From: Oleiagrimonas sp963821885
Lineage (GTDB): Bacteria > Pseudomonadota > Gammaproteobacteria > Xanthomonadales > Rhodanobacteraceae
NCBI GenBank assembly: GCA_963821885.1
Contig: CAWGFN010000003.1
Coordinates: 372,001-436,000, forward strand
Direction of reading: 5' to 3'
DNA length: 64,000 nucleotides
Shown here in pieces: positions 18,061 through 28,500 of this stretch (positions within the stretch are counted from its first letter, which is position 1; each line of letters starts with the position of its first letter). Below the pieces are notes generated by a model. That model was not told the DNA's origin. It saw only the letters and a list, made by a program, of their open reading frames with translations, and did no database searches. The translations under genes and the position numbers were made by a program.

Positions 18061-18270
18061 ATGATCAAACGCGTGATTCTATTCGGCCTGCTGATGCTGC
18101 TGGCCTTGCTGGTGATCTTCCTGGCCATCCTGCTGGGTGACAGCGGGCCGTGGTACTTCGCCTGGCTGCTCGGCACCGCGACCATCGTGCTGGTGGCTGC
18201 CGCCGGCGGCGCGATGCTGGACACCCAGCAGGAGCAGATGGCCGAGCACGGCTGCGACGACGCCCGCTGA
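18061..18270 (+). CDS. cydX: CydX-like small subunit with an additional N-terminal membrane helix (69 aa)
   Basis: Small gene between cydB and cydD where CydX is normally found. CydX proteins are usually about 30-40 aa and begin with MWYFAWILG. Here the equivalent GPWYFAWLLGTATIVLVAAA starts only at residue 29, and it is preceded by a further hydrophobic helix (MIKRVILFGLLMLLALLVIFLAILLG). Two membrane helices and a short acidic C-terminus are therefore predicted. ATG 18061 has GGGAGA nine bases upstream. I saw no ATG or GTG between the two helices that could start a normal short CydX. CydX in E. coli stabilises the haem-d centre. This could be a fusion, an extended lineage form, or a CydX with a retained export helix. 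Position and the WYFAWLLG motif make the identity good. Confidence 0.75.
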   Translation: MIKRVILFGLLMLLALLVIFLAILLGDSGPWYFAWLLGTATIVLVAAAGGAMLDTQQEQMAEHGCDDAR

Positions 18271-18297
18271 CGACGGCATGTCGAGGGGTCGCTCCGC

Positions 18298-20028
18298 ATG
18301 ACGCGGGACCGCGCCGCGCAAGCTTGGCTCGATGCCCGTGTCGACGATGTCCGCCCCCGGTTGCGCGCCGCGTTGGCGTGTTCGCTGGGCGGCGTGCTGT
18401 TGCTGTGCGTCCAGGCCGGCCTGCTGGCCTGGGCGCTGCAGCAGGCGATCTTCGCCGCTGTCGCGCCGGTCCGCCTGCTGCCCGCGCTGGCGCTCTACCT
18501 GGTGCTGGCGGCCGCGCGCTTCGCGCTGGCGGTGCACGGTCGCCGACGCGGCTTCGAGGCCGGGCAGGCGGTCGTGGCCACGGTGCGTTCGCAGGTGCTC
18601 GAGCGCATGCGACGGATGGGGCCGGTCTGGCTGTCGCGGCAGTCCGCCGGCGAGCGGGTCACGCAGGTGGTCGACGGCATCGACGCGCTGGCGCCGTACT
18701 ACGCCCGCTACCTGCCGCAGAAGGCCGCGGCGGCGGCACTGCCATTGGTGGTGCTGGCGGTGGTATTGCCGGTCGACTGGGTTGCCGGCGTGGTGCTGCT
18801 GGTCAGCGCCCCGCTGGTACCGCTGTTCATGGTCCTGCTCGGCGATGCCGCCGAACGCGCCAGCCAGCGGCGCTGGGTCACGCTGACCCGCCTCGGCGCG
18901 CAGTTCCTCGACAGCCTCCAGGGCCTGGTGACGCTGCGCCTGTTCGGTGCCGGCCGGGCACGCCGGGCGCGACTGGCCGAGGTCGGCGAGCGCTATCGGC
19001 GCGAGACCATGGCGGTGCTGCGCATGGCGTTCCTGTCCTCGCTGGTGCTGGAGTTCTTCGCCACGGTGAGCATCGCCGTGGTCGCGGTGCTGATCGGCTT
19101 TCGCCTGATGTGGGGGGAGCTGAGCTTCCTCAATGGCATGCTGGCCCTGCTGCTGGCGCCCGAATTCTTCCTGCCGCTGCGCGCGCTCGGCGCCCAGCGC
19201 CATGCGCGCATGGACGCGCTCTCGGTGGCTGGCGACATCGAGACGCTTCTTGAGCAGGCGCCGCCCGAGGCGGCTTCGGGCCATCGCGGCGTGCAGGGTC
19301 CGCTGGCGTTGCGGCTGGAACGCGTGGCGTTTGCCCACGCGGCCGGGCGGCCCGCGCTGCAGGACCTCGACCTGGAGCTGCCGGCCGGACGCTGCACCGC
19401 GCTGGTCGGCACCAGTGGATCGGGCAAGAGCACGCTGCTGCTGATGCTGCTTGGCTTCGTGCGGCCGCAGCAGGGCCGGGTGTGGGTCAACGGCATCGAC
19501 CTGCTGGAACTCGACCCGCGTGCCTGGCGGCGGCAGATCGCCTGGGTGCCGCAACGGCCGCACCTGTTCGCCGGGAGCGTGCGCGAAAACATCCTGATGG
19601 CCTGCCCCGGGGCCGAGAACAGCCGGCTGCGACGCGCCGCCGGCGTGACCGGACTCGATCAGGTGGTGGCGATGCTGCCGGGGGGGTGGGACACGCGCAT
19701 CGGCGAACACGGTCACGGGTTGTCCGGTGGCCAGGCGCAGCGGGTGGCGCTGACTCGTGCCTTGCTGCGCGATGCGCCGCTGGTGTTGCTGGACGAACCG
19801 ACCCAGCACCTGGACAGCGACAGCGCCGAGGCCGTCACGCGTGCGCTGGCCGAGCTGCAGCGCGACCGCACCGTGGTGCAGGTCGCGCATCGCCTGGCCA
19901 GCGCCCGCCAGGCGGACCGGGTGGCGGTGCTGGAGGCCGGGAGAGTGGTCGAGGCCGGCACGCCGTCGGCACTGGCCGCCGCCGGTGGCGCGTTCGCGCG
20001 CCTGCTGGCCGCCGAGGGCACGGCATGA
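18298..20028 (+). CDS. cydD: ABC transporter CydD, half of the CydDC cysteine/glutathione exporter
   Basis: 576 aa: six hydrophobic helices (residues 20-320), then an ABC ATPase domain with Walker A GTSGSGKST, signature LSGGQAQRVALTRALL and Walker B LVLLDEPTQHLD. CydDC forms a heterodimer in the inner membrane. It is required to assemble cytochrome bd, and the E. coli complex is reported to export cysteine and glutathione and to bind haem. Gene position after cydAB supports CydD rather than a generic lipid exporter. The start codon follows 27 bases after the cydX-like stop. The stop overlaps the cydC ATG, so the subunits are translationally coupled. Confidence 0.92.
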   Translation: MTRDRAAQAWLDARVDDVRPRLRAALACSLGGVLLLCVQAGLLAWALQQAIFAAVAPVRLLPALALYLVLAAARFALAVHGRRRGFEAGQAVVATVRSQVLERMRRMGPVWLSRQSAGERVTQVVDGIDALAPYYARYLPQKAAAAALPLVVLAVVLPVDWVAGVVLLVSAPLVPLFMVLLGDAAERASQRRWVTLTRLGAQFLDSLQGLVTLRLFGAGRARRARLAEVGERYRRETMAVLRMAFLSSLVLEFFATVSIAVVAVLIGFRLMWGELSFLNGMLALLLAPEFFLPLRALGAQRHARMDALSVAGDIETLLEQAPPEAASGHRGVQGPLALRLERVAFAHAAGRPALQDLDLELPAGRCTALVGTSGSGKSTLLLMLLGFVRPQQGRVWVNGIDLLELDPRAWRRQIAWVPQRPHLFAGSVRENILMACPGAENSRLRRAAGVTGLDQVVAMLPGGWDTRIGEHGHGLSGGQAQRVALTRALLRDAPLVLLDEPTQHLDSDSAEAVTRALAELQRDRTVVQVAHRLASARQADRVAVLEAGRVVEAGTPSALAAAGGAFARLLAAEGTA

Positions 20029-21704
20029 TGGCGCGCTGGTGGCAGGTGCTGCGTCGCTACCGGCAATGGATGGCGCTGGGCGCGTTGCTGTCGCTGCTGG
20101 GCGTGCTGGCGGGCATCGGCCTGCTGGCGGTGGCCGGGCACTTCATCGCCGCGATGGCGCTGGCCGGCGCGGCCGGCGCGACGCTGAACTACTTCACCCC
20201 GGCCGCGCTGATTCGCCTGTTCGCGATCGTGCGCACCGGCGGGCGCTACCTGGAGCGCCTGCTGACCCACGAGGCCACGTTCCGGGCCCTGTCCGGGCTG
20301 CGCCTGTGGCTGTTCGATCGTCTGCTGCCGCTGGCGCCGGCCCGCACCGGGTTCCTGGCCCGCGCCGACCTGTTCTCGCGCCTGCGCGCCGATGTCGACC
20401 GCCTCGAGCATGCCTTCCTCGGCATCGGCGTGCCGATCGCGGTGGCGATGGTCGCGGTGCCCGCGGTGCTGGTGGTGCAGGGCGTCTACCTGTGGCCGCT
20501 GGCGCTGCTGACCGGCGTGCTGATGCTCGGCGTGGCGGTCCTGCTGCCGGGCTGGCTGGTGCGGCGCGGCGCGGCGCCGGCCGCGGCGGCGGTCGAGGGC
20601 GAGACCGACATGCGCGCCGCCGTCGACGACCTGCTGCGCGGCGCGCCGGAGTTGATGCTGTACGAAGCCTTCGACACGCGACTGGCCGACATCCAGGCCG
20701 CTACCCGCCGCCAGCACGCGCACCGTGGCGCGCTCGATGCCCTGCAGGGCCGCGGCGGGGCCCTGGTGCCGCTGGTGGCCCAGGCGGTGGCCGCGGCCAG
20801 CCTGCTGCTGGCCCTGCTGGCTCACCGCGCCGGACGACTGGGCGCGGCCGACATCGCCATGCTGACCTTGCTGGCGCTGGCCCTGTTCGAGGTGGTCGCG
20901 GCGCTGCCCGAGGCGTTGGCGCAACTGGGCGCGACGCGGTTGTCGGCGCGGCGGGTTTTCGACCTGGCGGACCAGTCGCCGGCGGTCGTCGATCCACCGC
21001 GACCCTGTCCCGCGCCGCGTCGCGCGGACCTGCTGATCCGCGGCCTGCGCGCGCGCCACGAGGGCATGGCGGCGCCGGTGCTCGACGGCCTGGATCTGGA
21101 CCTTCCGGTCGGCGCCCGCGTGGCCATCACCGGCGTGTCGGGATGCGGCAAGAGCACCCTGGTGCAGGTGCTCACGCGGCTGCTGCCGTTCGAGGCCGGA
21201 CAGATCACGCTCGATGGCCAGCCGCTCGAATGTCATGCCGGCGATGACGTGCGCGGCCTGATGGCGGTGGTCGAGCAGCGCACGCACATCTTCGACGCGA
21301 CCCTGCGCGACAACCTGCGCGTGGCATCCGCCGATGCCGACGAGGCGGCCATGCGCGAGGCCTTGCGCGGCGCGCAGCTGCTGCCGTTCGTCGACAGCCT
21401 GCCGGATGGACTCGATACCTGGCTGGGCGAATCCGGCGTGAACCTGTCCGGAGGCGAGGCCCGCCGTGTCGCCATCGCCCGCGCCCTGCTGGCCGACCGC
21501 CCGATCCTGCTGCTGGACGAGCCCACCGAGGGCCTGGATACCGCGACCGCGCAGGCCATGCTGGGTGCGCTGGAGACCCTGACCCGCGGGCGCACGGTGG
21601 TGCTGATCAGCCATCGTCTGGCGGGCCTCTCGCATCTGGTCGATCGCGTCATGCACATGGAGCATGGCCGCCTTGCGCCAGCCCGATCGCCCACGGCACC
21701 CTGA
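20025..21704 (+). CDS. cydC: ABC transporter CydC, second half of CydDC
   Basis: 559 aa: six hydrophobic helices, then an ATPase domain with Walker A GVSGCGKST, signature LSGGEARRVAIARALL and Walker B LLLDEPTEGLD. ATG 20025 overlaps the cydD TGA as ATGA. It pairs with CydD as the second half of the exporter. The cyd block ends here; the next transcript begins after about 170 bases and has its own FNR-type box. Confidence 0.92.
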   Translation: MMARWWQVLRRYRQWMALGALLSLLGVLAGIGLLAVAGHFIAAMALAGAAGATLNYFTPAALIRLFAIVRTGGRYLERLLTHEATFRALSGLRLWLFDRLLPLAPARTGFLARADLFSRLRADVDRLEHAFLGIGVPIAVAMVAVPAVLVVQGVYLWPLALLTGVLMLGVAVLLPGWLVRRGAAPAAAAVEGETDMRAAVDDLLRGAPELMLYEAFDTRLADIQAATRRQHAHRGALDALQGRGGALVPLVAQAVAAASLLLALLAHRAGRLGAADIAMLTLLALALFEVVAALPEALAQLGATRLSARRVFDLADQSPAVVDPPRPCPAPRRADLLIRGLRARHEGMAAPVLDGLDLDLPVGARVAITGVSGCGKSTLVQVLTRLLPFEAGQITLDGQPLECHAGDDVRGLMAVVEQRTHIFDATLRDNLRVASADADEAAMREALRGAQLLPFVDSLPDGLDTWLGESGVNLSGGEARRVAIARALLADRPILLLDEPTEGLDTATAQAMLGALETLTRGRTVVLISHRLAGLSHLVDRVMHMEHGRLAPARSPTAP

Positions 21705-21738
21705 GCGGACGCCGGGGAACGGGGAGGGCGCGGGTCCG

Positions 21739-21752
21739 TTGATGCACGTCAA
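21739..21752 (+). promoter_or_regulatory. FNR/Anr-type box upstream of the P-type ATPase gene
   Basis: TTGATGCACGTCAA, again TTGAT-N4-GTCAA and very like the cydA site. It lies 126 bases before the ATPase ATG. CATCCT at 21775-21780 may be the -10. Confidence 0.6.
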
Positions 21753-21878
21753 TCCACCGCCTGCCTGCCGGCGTCATCCTGTGGTTCATCGAGGCGGCAC
21801 CGAGCATGGCACCATGACCCAAGACCTTTTCCGCGGCATCGAGGCCCGATCCACCCGGTCGCGGCGGAGCGTGCCTTC

Positions 21879-24345
21879 ATGCGCCATCCGGTAGCCGCCG
21901 ATCGCTGGCCGGCGTCGGGCGATGCCACGCAGGGCCTGGACAGCGACGAAGTCGAACGCCGCCTCGCGCGCTTCGGCCGCAATGACATGTTCGAGGCGCG
22001 TCATGCCGGCTGGCGCGAGGTGCTGGGCGACAGCGCGCGCGATCCGATGCTCTGGTTCCTGCTGGGCATCTCCCTGCTGTTCGCCGCGCTGGGACATCGC
22101 ACCGAGGCGCTGGTGCTGGGCCTGGCGCTGTTGCCGATCCTGGGCATGGATGCGTTCCTGCACCGGCGCACGCGTGCCAGCGTGGAGGGTCTGGCCGGAC
22201 GGCTGACTCGGCACGCCCTGGTCATGCGCGATCGGCAGTGGGTCCGGATCGCCGCCGACGCGTTGGTCCCCGGGGACCTGGTCCGGGTCGAGGCGTCCGG
22301 CTATCTGCCCGCCGACGGCGTGATCGTGGCTGGCGAGAACCTGCAGGTCGACGAATCCGCGCTGACCGGCGAGTCGCTCCCCAGTCGCAAGCAAGCCTGG
22401 ACCGGCACCTCGCCGGCCGGCCGTGAGGTCGACGACCGCTTCTGGGGCGCCGCCGGCACGAGGCTGCTGACCGGAACCTTGCAGCTGCGGGTGGTCGACA
22501 CCGGCGCGCGCACCCTGTACGGAGGCATCGTCCGCCTGGCTCGCGCCGGGCCGCATCAGCGCACGCCGCTGCAGCGCGCGCTGGCGTCCCTGGTGACGAT
22601 GCTGGTGGTCGTGGCGGCGCTGATGTGCGTGGCGCTGGCCGTGGCGCGCTGGTACCAGGGCCATGGTCTGCTCGATGCCCTGGTCAGCGCGCTGACCCTG
22701 GCGGTGGCGGCGTTGCCGGAGGAATTTCCCGTGGTGCTGACCACATTCCTCGGCGTTGGCGTGTGGCGGCTGGCACGGCGTCGCGCACTGGTGCAGCGCG
22801 CGGTGGCGGTGGAGAACATTGGCCGCGTCAGCGCCATCTGCACCGACAAGACCGGCACCATGACCGAGGGCGAGCTGCGGCTGCACGTGCTGCAGCCCGC
22901 GGCGGAATGTCGACGAGGCGATGTTGCTGCAGGTCGCGGCCCGCGCCAGTCGCGAGCAGAGCGCCGACCCGATGGACCGCGCCATCCTCGAGCGTGCCGT
23001 CGATCCCGGCGGCGCGCGCGTGGCGACGTTCCCGTTCACCGAGAAGTCGCGCCGCGAGGTGGCCGTGTTCGCGCGCGGGGACGGTCGCCACGACGTGGTG
23101 GCCAAGGGCGCGCCGGAGACCGTGTTCGACATGTGCGCCTTGTCGGCGAAGGATCGCCAGACGTGGGCCGCCCGGGTCGATGCCTGGGCCGCCAGCGGGC
23201 ACAAGGTCATCGCCTGCGCCCGGCGCGAGGTGACCGGCTGGTCCGGCGGGCAGCCGGATCGCGACTTCGCCTTCGCCGGCCTGCTGGGCTTCGCCGATCC
23301 GTTGCGTGAAGGCGTGGCCGAGGCCGTGACCGAAGCCCGCGAAGCCGGCATCCGCGTGCTGATGATCACCGGCGACCACCCGCTGACCGCGCGAGCCATA
23401 GCCGCCGAGGCCGGCATGGCCGGCGGGGATCCCCGGGTGACCCTGGGCGAGACGCTGATGGGCGCGTTGCGCTCCGCGGGCGTCGCTGCGCTGGATGGCG
23501 TGGACGTGGTCGCCCGCTGCCTGCCGATGCACAAGCTGGAGATCGTGCGCGCCCTGCAGGCCGGGGGCGACGTGGTGGCGGTGACCGGTGACGGCGTCAA
23601 CGACGTGCCGGCGCTGCAGGCGGCCGACATCGGCATCGCCATGGGCCGGCGCGGCACGCGCACGGCCGCCGAGGTGGCGCCGGTGGTGCTGCTGGACGAC
23701 AACTTCGGCACCCTGGTCGACGCCATCGCCGAGGGACGTCAGCTGTTCGGCAACCTCAAGCTGAGCTTCGCCTACCTGCTGATGATCCACATGCCGCTGG
23801 TGCTGACGGCGGCCTTCGTGCCCTGGCTGGGCTTGCCGCTGCTGTACCTGCCCATTCACGTGGTGTGGCTGGAACTGATCATCCACCCCACCGCGCTGCT
23901 GGCCTTCCAGCAGTTGCCCGAACGCGCCCGCCTGGGCCGCATGCGGCCGGACACGCGGCTGCGCTTCTTCGATGCCCGCGAGTGGCTGGTGGTGCTCGGC
24001 TGCGGGTCGTTGCTGACCGCGCTTGTCGGTGCCGGCTATGCCTACGGCCTGGGCGCGGCCGAGCAGGCCGTGCATGCGCGCAGCATGGCGTTGCTGGTGC
24101 TGGTGACGGCCAGCGCCGGCGTGACCGTCGCGCTGGGCCGCCTGCGCACGCTGGCGGCGCGACTGGTGCCGCTGGCGGCGGCCCTATCGGCCGTGCTGTT
24201 GCTGACGATCAGGCCACTGGCGACGGCGCTGCAGCTGCAGCCGCTGCATGCCGACGACTGGCTGCTGGCGGTGGTCGCGGGCAGCGCCGTCGGCGCCGTG
24301 GCCCTGCTGTTCCACGGCGGACGGCGCGCGGCGCCCAGGGACTGA
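21879..24345 (+). pseudogene. P-type cation-transporting ATPase, interrupted by one apparent extra base at 22908
   Basis: The first part (21879 to about 22907) carries N-terminal helices, the actuator LTGESLP, PEEFPVVLTTFLGVG and the catalytic DKTGTMTEGE. The frame then changes. The second frame continues directly with VDEAMLLQVAARASRE, the nucleotide-binding domain (FPFTEKSRREVAVF, KGAPE), the hinge TGDGVNDVPALQAADIGIAMG, and C-terminal helices to 24345. Deleting T22908 joins them into an 821 aa P2-like ATPase, perhaps for Ca2+, Mg2+ or Mn2+; the ion is not decidable. The lesion may be a sequencing error or a recent mutation. An FNR-type box upstream suggests low-oxygen control. Convergent with cysK, 14 bases apart. 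Confidence 0.85.
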
Positions 24346-24359
24346 GTCGCGCCGGGCGA

Positions 24360-25316
24360 TCAGCCCAGGCTGTCCAGCCAGTCGTCGTCGGAGCCGTCGT
24401 TGATGCCCTCGAACAGCGGCGTGCTGAGGTAGCGCTCGCCGGTGTCGGGCAGCATCGCCAGGATCGCGCTGCCGGCCTCGGCCGTGTCGGCCACCTTCAG
24501 CGCCGCGGCCATGGTGCCGCCGGCCGAGATGCCCACGAACAGGCCTTCCTCGCGCGCCAGGCGACGTGCCGTGGCGATGGCTTCCTCGTCGGTCACCAGC
24601 ACGTTGTCGTCCGGCACGTCGCGGTCGAGCACGCCGGGCACGAAGTCCGGCGTCCAGCCCTGGATCTTGTGTGGCTGCCAGGGCTTGCCGGCCAGCAGCG
24701 CGGCGCCGGCCGGTTCGGTGGTGACGATGCGGATGTCCGGCCGCGCGGCCTTGAGCACCTGGCCGGTGCCGGTCAGGGTGCCGCCGGTGCCCCAGCCGGA
24801 CACGAACACGTCCAGCCGGCGGTTGGCGAAGTCGCTGAGGATCTCCGGCGCCGTGGTGCTGCGGTGGTAGGCCGGGTTGGCCGGATTCTCGAACTGCCGC
24901 GCCAGGAACCAGTCGTGCTTTTTCGCCAGTTCCTCGGCCTTGACGACCATGCCGGTGCCCTTGGCCGCGGCCGGGGTCAGGATCACCTTGCCGCCGTAGG
25001 CTCGGATCAGCTTGCGGCGCTCGATGGAGAACGACTCGGCCATCACCGCGACGAACGGATAGCCGCGCGCGGCGCAGACCATGGCCAGGGCCACGCCGGT
25101 GTTGCCGCTGGTCGCCTCGATCACGGTCTGGCCCGGCTTGAGCGTGCCGCGACGTTCGGCGTCGAGGATGATGGCCAGCGCCAGGCGGTCCTTGACCGAA
25201 CCGCCGGGGTTGAACGATTCCACCTTGGCATAGAGCTCCACGCCCTGCGGCGCGAGCCGATGCAGGCGGACGATCGGCGTGCGGCCGATGGTGTCGAGAA
25301 TGCTGTCGTGGATCAT
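24360..25316 (-). CDS. cysK: Cysteine synthase A (O-acetylserine sulfhydrylase), PLP-dependent
   Basis: 318 aa fold-type II PLP enzyme that makes cysteine from O-acetylserine and sulfide in the cytosol. Motifs: KVESFNPGGSVKDR with the Schiff-base Lys, the PLP-phosphate and substrate loop TSGNTGVALA, MSIERR-like SFSIERRKLIRAYGG, and the PLP-phosphate loop SGWGTGGTLTG. The acidic C-terminal tail ends in DDDWLDSLG. The N-terminal stretch is closer to CysK than to CysM. ATG 25316 (MIHDSILD) is chosen; an upstream in-frame start at 25436 gives a basic, low-complexity extension and would run through a likely promoter palindrome. Divergent from recC. Confidence 0.93.
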   Translation of the reverse strand: MIHDSILDTIGRTPIVRLHRLAPQGVELYAKVESFNPGGSVKDRLALAIILDAERRGTLKPGQTVIEATSGNTGVALAMVCAARGYPFVAVMAESFSIERRKLIRAYGGKVILTPAAAKGTGMVVKAEELAKKHDWFLARQFENPANPAYHRSTTAPEILSDFANRRLDVFVSGWGTGGTLTGTGQVLKAARPDIRIVTTEPAGAALLAGKPWQPHKIQGWTPDFVPGVLDRDVPDDNVLVTDEEAIATARRLAREEGLFVGISAGGTMAAALKVADTAEAGSAILAMLPDTGERYLSTPLFEGINDGSDDDWLDSLG

Positions 25317-25423
25317 GATGGGGCGCCTTCTTGGGGGGAACGGGGCCGTATCGCTTGCGCGTTGCGGGAAAGCCTGGACGAACGATGCTAGACCCGTTGC
25401 GCATCGGGGGCAAAGTCTCCCCC

Positions 25424-25439
25424 GGCATGTATACATGCC
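25424..25439. promoter_or_regulatory. Perfect 16-bp palindrome between cysK and recC
   Basis: GGCATGTATACATGCC is identical to its own reverse complement. It sits in the divergent cysK/recC intergenic region, 108 bases from the cysK start and 91 from recC. It does not match the E. coli LexA consensus. Probably an operator for a homodimeric regulator; identity unknown. Confidence 0.5.
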
Positions 25440-25529
25440 GCCAGGGCATGAGGTGCCATCGCAGTCCGTGCGACGCTGCCAGCGCAGGCTTGCTGTGGAT
25501 TAGACTGCGGGAATGGGCCCGGGACCGGC

Positions 25530-28500
25530 ATGTTTCATCTCCACTACGACACCTCCCTAAAGCGTCTGGCCGATCGGCTGGCGGACCTGCTGGCGCGGCA
25601 GCCGGCGGACGACCTGCTGCGCCCGCAGACCGTGCTGGTGCCGCAGCGCGGTCTGCAGCAGTGGCTGGTGCAGCACCTGGCGCAGCGGCACGGGATCGCC
25701 GCCAACCTGGAGTTCATCGAGCCGGCGCGCCTGGTCTGGCGGATCCTCCGCGCCGAGCAGGCGGACCTGCCGCCGGTTTCCGGCTTCGACCGCGAGGTGC
25801 TGCGCTGGCGCATCCTCGGCCTGCTGCGCGATCCGTCCACGCCGGCGCCGGTGCGCGCGCTGCTGGGCGCGGATGCCGACGACCTGCAGGCCTTCGAGCT
25901 CTCCGCCCACCTGGCCCAGCTGTACGAGCGCTACCAGGGCTACCGTCGCGACATGCTCGAGGGCTGGGCACGCGGCAGCGAGCACGAGGACCCGCAGGCC
26001 GAGCTGTGGCGATGCCTGACGCGCGCGGACGAGAGTTCGCGCAGCCATCTGCTGGGTCGGTTCCTGGAACGCCACGCGGCGCTGGATGCCCCGCCGCCAG
26101 CGGATCTGCCGGCGCGACTGTTCGCCTTCGGCATCATCAACGTGTCACCCGACGTGCTGCGCGTGCTGGGCGTGCTGGGACGCCACTGCGCGCTGCATTT
26201 CTTCATGCCCACGCCGTGTCGCGAATACTGGGGCGACCTGCCGGACCGGCGCGCCCGCGCCGACCGTCTGCAGGCCGGCGAGAGCCTGTTCGCCGAGCCG
26301 GACAACCGCCTGCTGGTCTCGCTGGGCGGGGTGGGGCGCGACTTCGTGGCCCAGCTGTTCTCCTACGAGCACGTGCAGCCGGATGTCGAAGAACTGGCCG
26401 ACGAGGCGGACCCGCCGCGCGGCACCCTGCTCGAGCGCGTGCAGGCCGACGTCATCACGCTGGCCGCGCCGGACCGGGAGGCCCGTCGCGCGATGCCCGA
26501 TGCCGCCGACCGCTCGCTGCAGGTGCACGTGTGCCATTCGCCGCTGCGTGAGGTGCAGGTGCTGCACGACCAGTTGCTGGATCGCCTGCAACGGAATCCG
26601 GAACTGCAACCGCGCGACATCGCCGTGATGGTGCCCGACCTGGCGCGCTATGCGCCGTGCGTGGAGGCGGTGTTCGGCGCGCTGGCGACGGAGGATCCGC
26701 GGCGCATCCCCTGGACCGTCGCCGACCGCCCGATGGCCGACACGCATGCCCTGGTCGCCCTGTTCATGGACCTGCTCGGGCTGCCGGCCTCGCGCCTGGC
26801 CGCGGGCGAGGTGATGGACGTGCTGGCGGTGCCGGCCGTGCTGCGCGGCTTCGGCCTCGACGAGGATGTCCTGGAAACCCTGCGGGGCTGGATCCACGAC
26901 GCCGGCATCCGCTGGGGCGAGGACGCCGAGGATCGTCGCGCGCACGGTGTGCCGGCCTTCGAGGAATACAGCTGGCGCTTCGGCCGCCGGCGCCTGCTGC
27001 TGGGTTACATGAGCGGGGAGCCCGCGGCCGACGCGCTGCTCGATGGCGTCGCGCCGCTGACCGACATCGAGGGCGCCGACACCGCGGCGCTGGGCGCGCT
27101 GTTCGCGGTCCAGCGGCATGCTGCGCGAGCTGCGCGCCGCGCAGCGCCATGCGCGCCCGCCGGGTGCCTGGCAACAGCTGCTCAACGAGGCCGTCGATCG
27201 CCTGGCGCCGCGACCCGAGGGGCGTGACGAGGAGCGCGCGCTGGAGGCCATCCGCGACGCGCTGCGGGCGCTGGCAGAGCACAGTGCCATCGCCGGATTC
27301 GACGCGCCGCTGGACTGGCGCGCGGTGCGCGCCTTCGTCCGCGAGCAGCTGGTCGGCAACGCGCCGGCGCAGCGTTTCCTGTCCGGCGGCGTCAGCGTGT
27401 GCGGCCTGGTGCCGCTGCGCAACGTGCCCTTCAAGCTGATCTGCGTGCTGGGCCTGGACGCCGATGCGTTCCCCCGGCGCGACCCCGCCGATGCCATGAA
27501 CCGCATGCTGGCCGGCCGCCGCCTGCCCGGCGACCGTTCGGTGCGCGAGGACGACCGCTACCTGTTCCTGCAGACCCTGATGGCGGCGCAGGAACAGCTG
27601 TACCTCAGCTACACCGGCATCGACATGCGCAAGGGCACGCCGATCGAGCCGTCGGTGGTGCTGAGCGAGTTGCTCGATCACGTCTGCGAGGGCTATTTCA
27701 CCGATGCGAAGGCGGCGCGCGGGGCCTTGGTCACGCGGCATCCGATGCAGGCGTTCTCGGCGCGGTTGTTCGCGGCCGGCGAGGCGGCCCGTGAGGCTCC
27801 GAACGTCTTCACCTATCGCGGCGAGTGGCTGGACGCCGCCAGGCCCGGCCCGCGCGATGCCGCCCCCGCGGCGTTCGCCGATGTCGTCTGGCCGCAACGC
27901 GAGGAGGTGCAGGCGATCGAGCTGGCCGAATTGCGGCGTTTCCTGCGCAACCCGGCCGAGAGTTTCCTGCGCGGACAGGCCGGCATCGCGTTGGCGGCCG
28001 AGGCGGACCCGCTCGATGAACGCGAGCCGCTGACGCTTGGTCCGCTGCAGCATTATCAGCTCGACGCTGCGCTGGCGGCCGGTGTCGATGCCGGCACCGG
28101 TCGCGACCGTCTGGCTGATCTGCAGGCCAGGGCCCTGCTGCCGCCGCTGGCGTGGGGGCAGGCCGCCTACCGAGAAACCATGGAGGCGCTGGGGCCGGGC
28201 CTGCGGCAGTGGCAGGCGTGGCGCCGGGCGCATCCGCCGAGGCCGGCCCAACGCTTCCGCCTCGACCTGGGCCAGGGGCGCGTGCTGGCGGGGATGCTCG
28301 ATGGCCTGCACGAGGGCGGGTTTGGCGCCTGGGTTGGCAGCGCGCACAGTCCCGGCGGCTGGATGCAGTGGTGGCTGGGCGCGCTGGTGGCGCGTGCCCT
28401 GGAGCAAGCGCCGGATGCGAGGGCCTGGGGGCGCGACAGCGACAAGGCGCCGTGGCGCTTGCCGTGGCGGCCCGCCATGCCTGACGCCGCGCAGTCGCGG

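Noticed and set aside
25424..25439. LexA box before recC
   Set aside because: The palindrome lacks the CTG-N10-CAG form of E. coli LexA and does not resemble other LexA sites I know.
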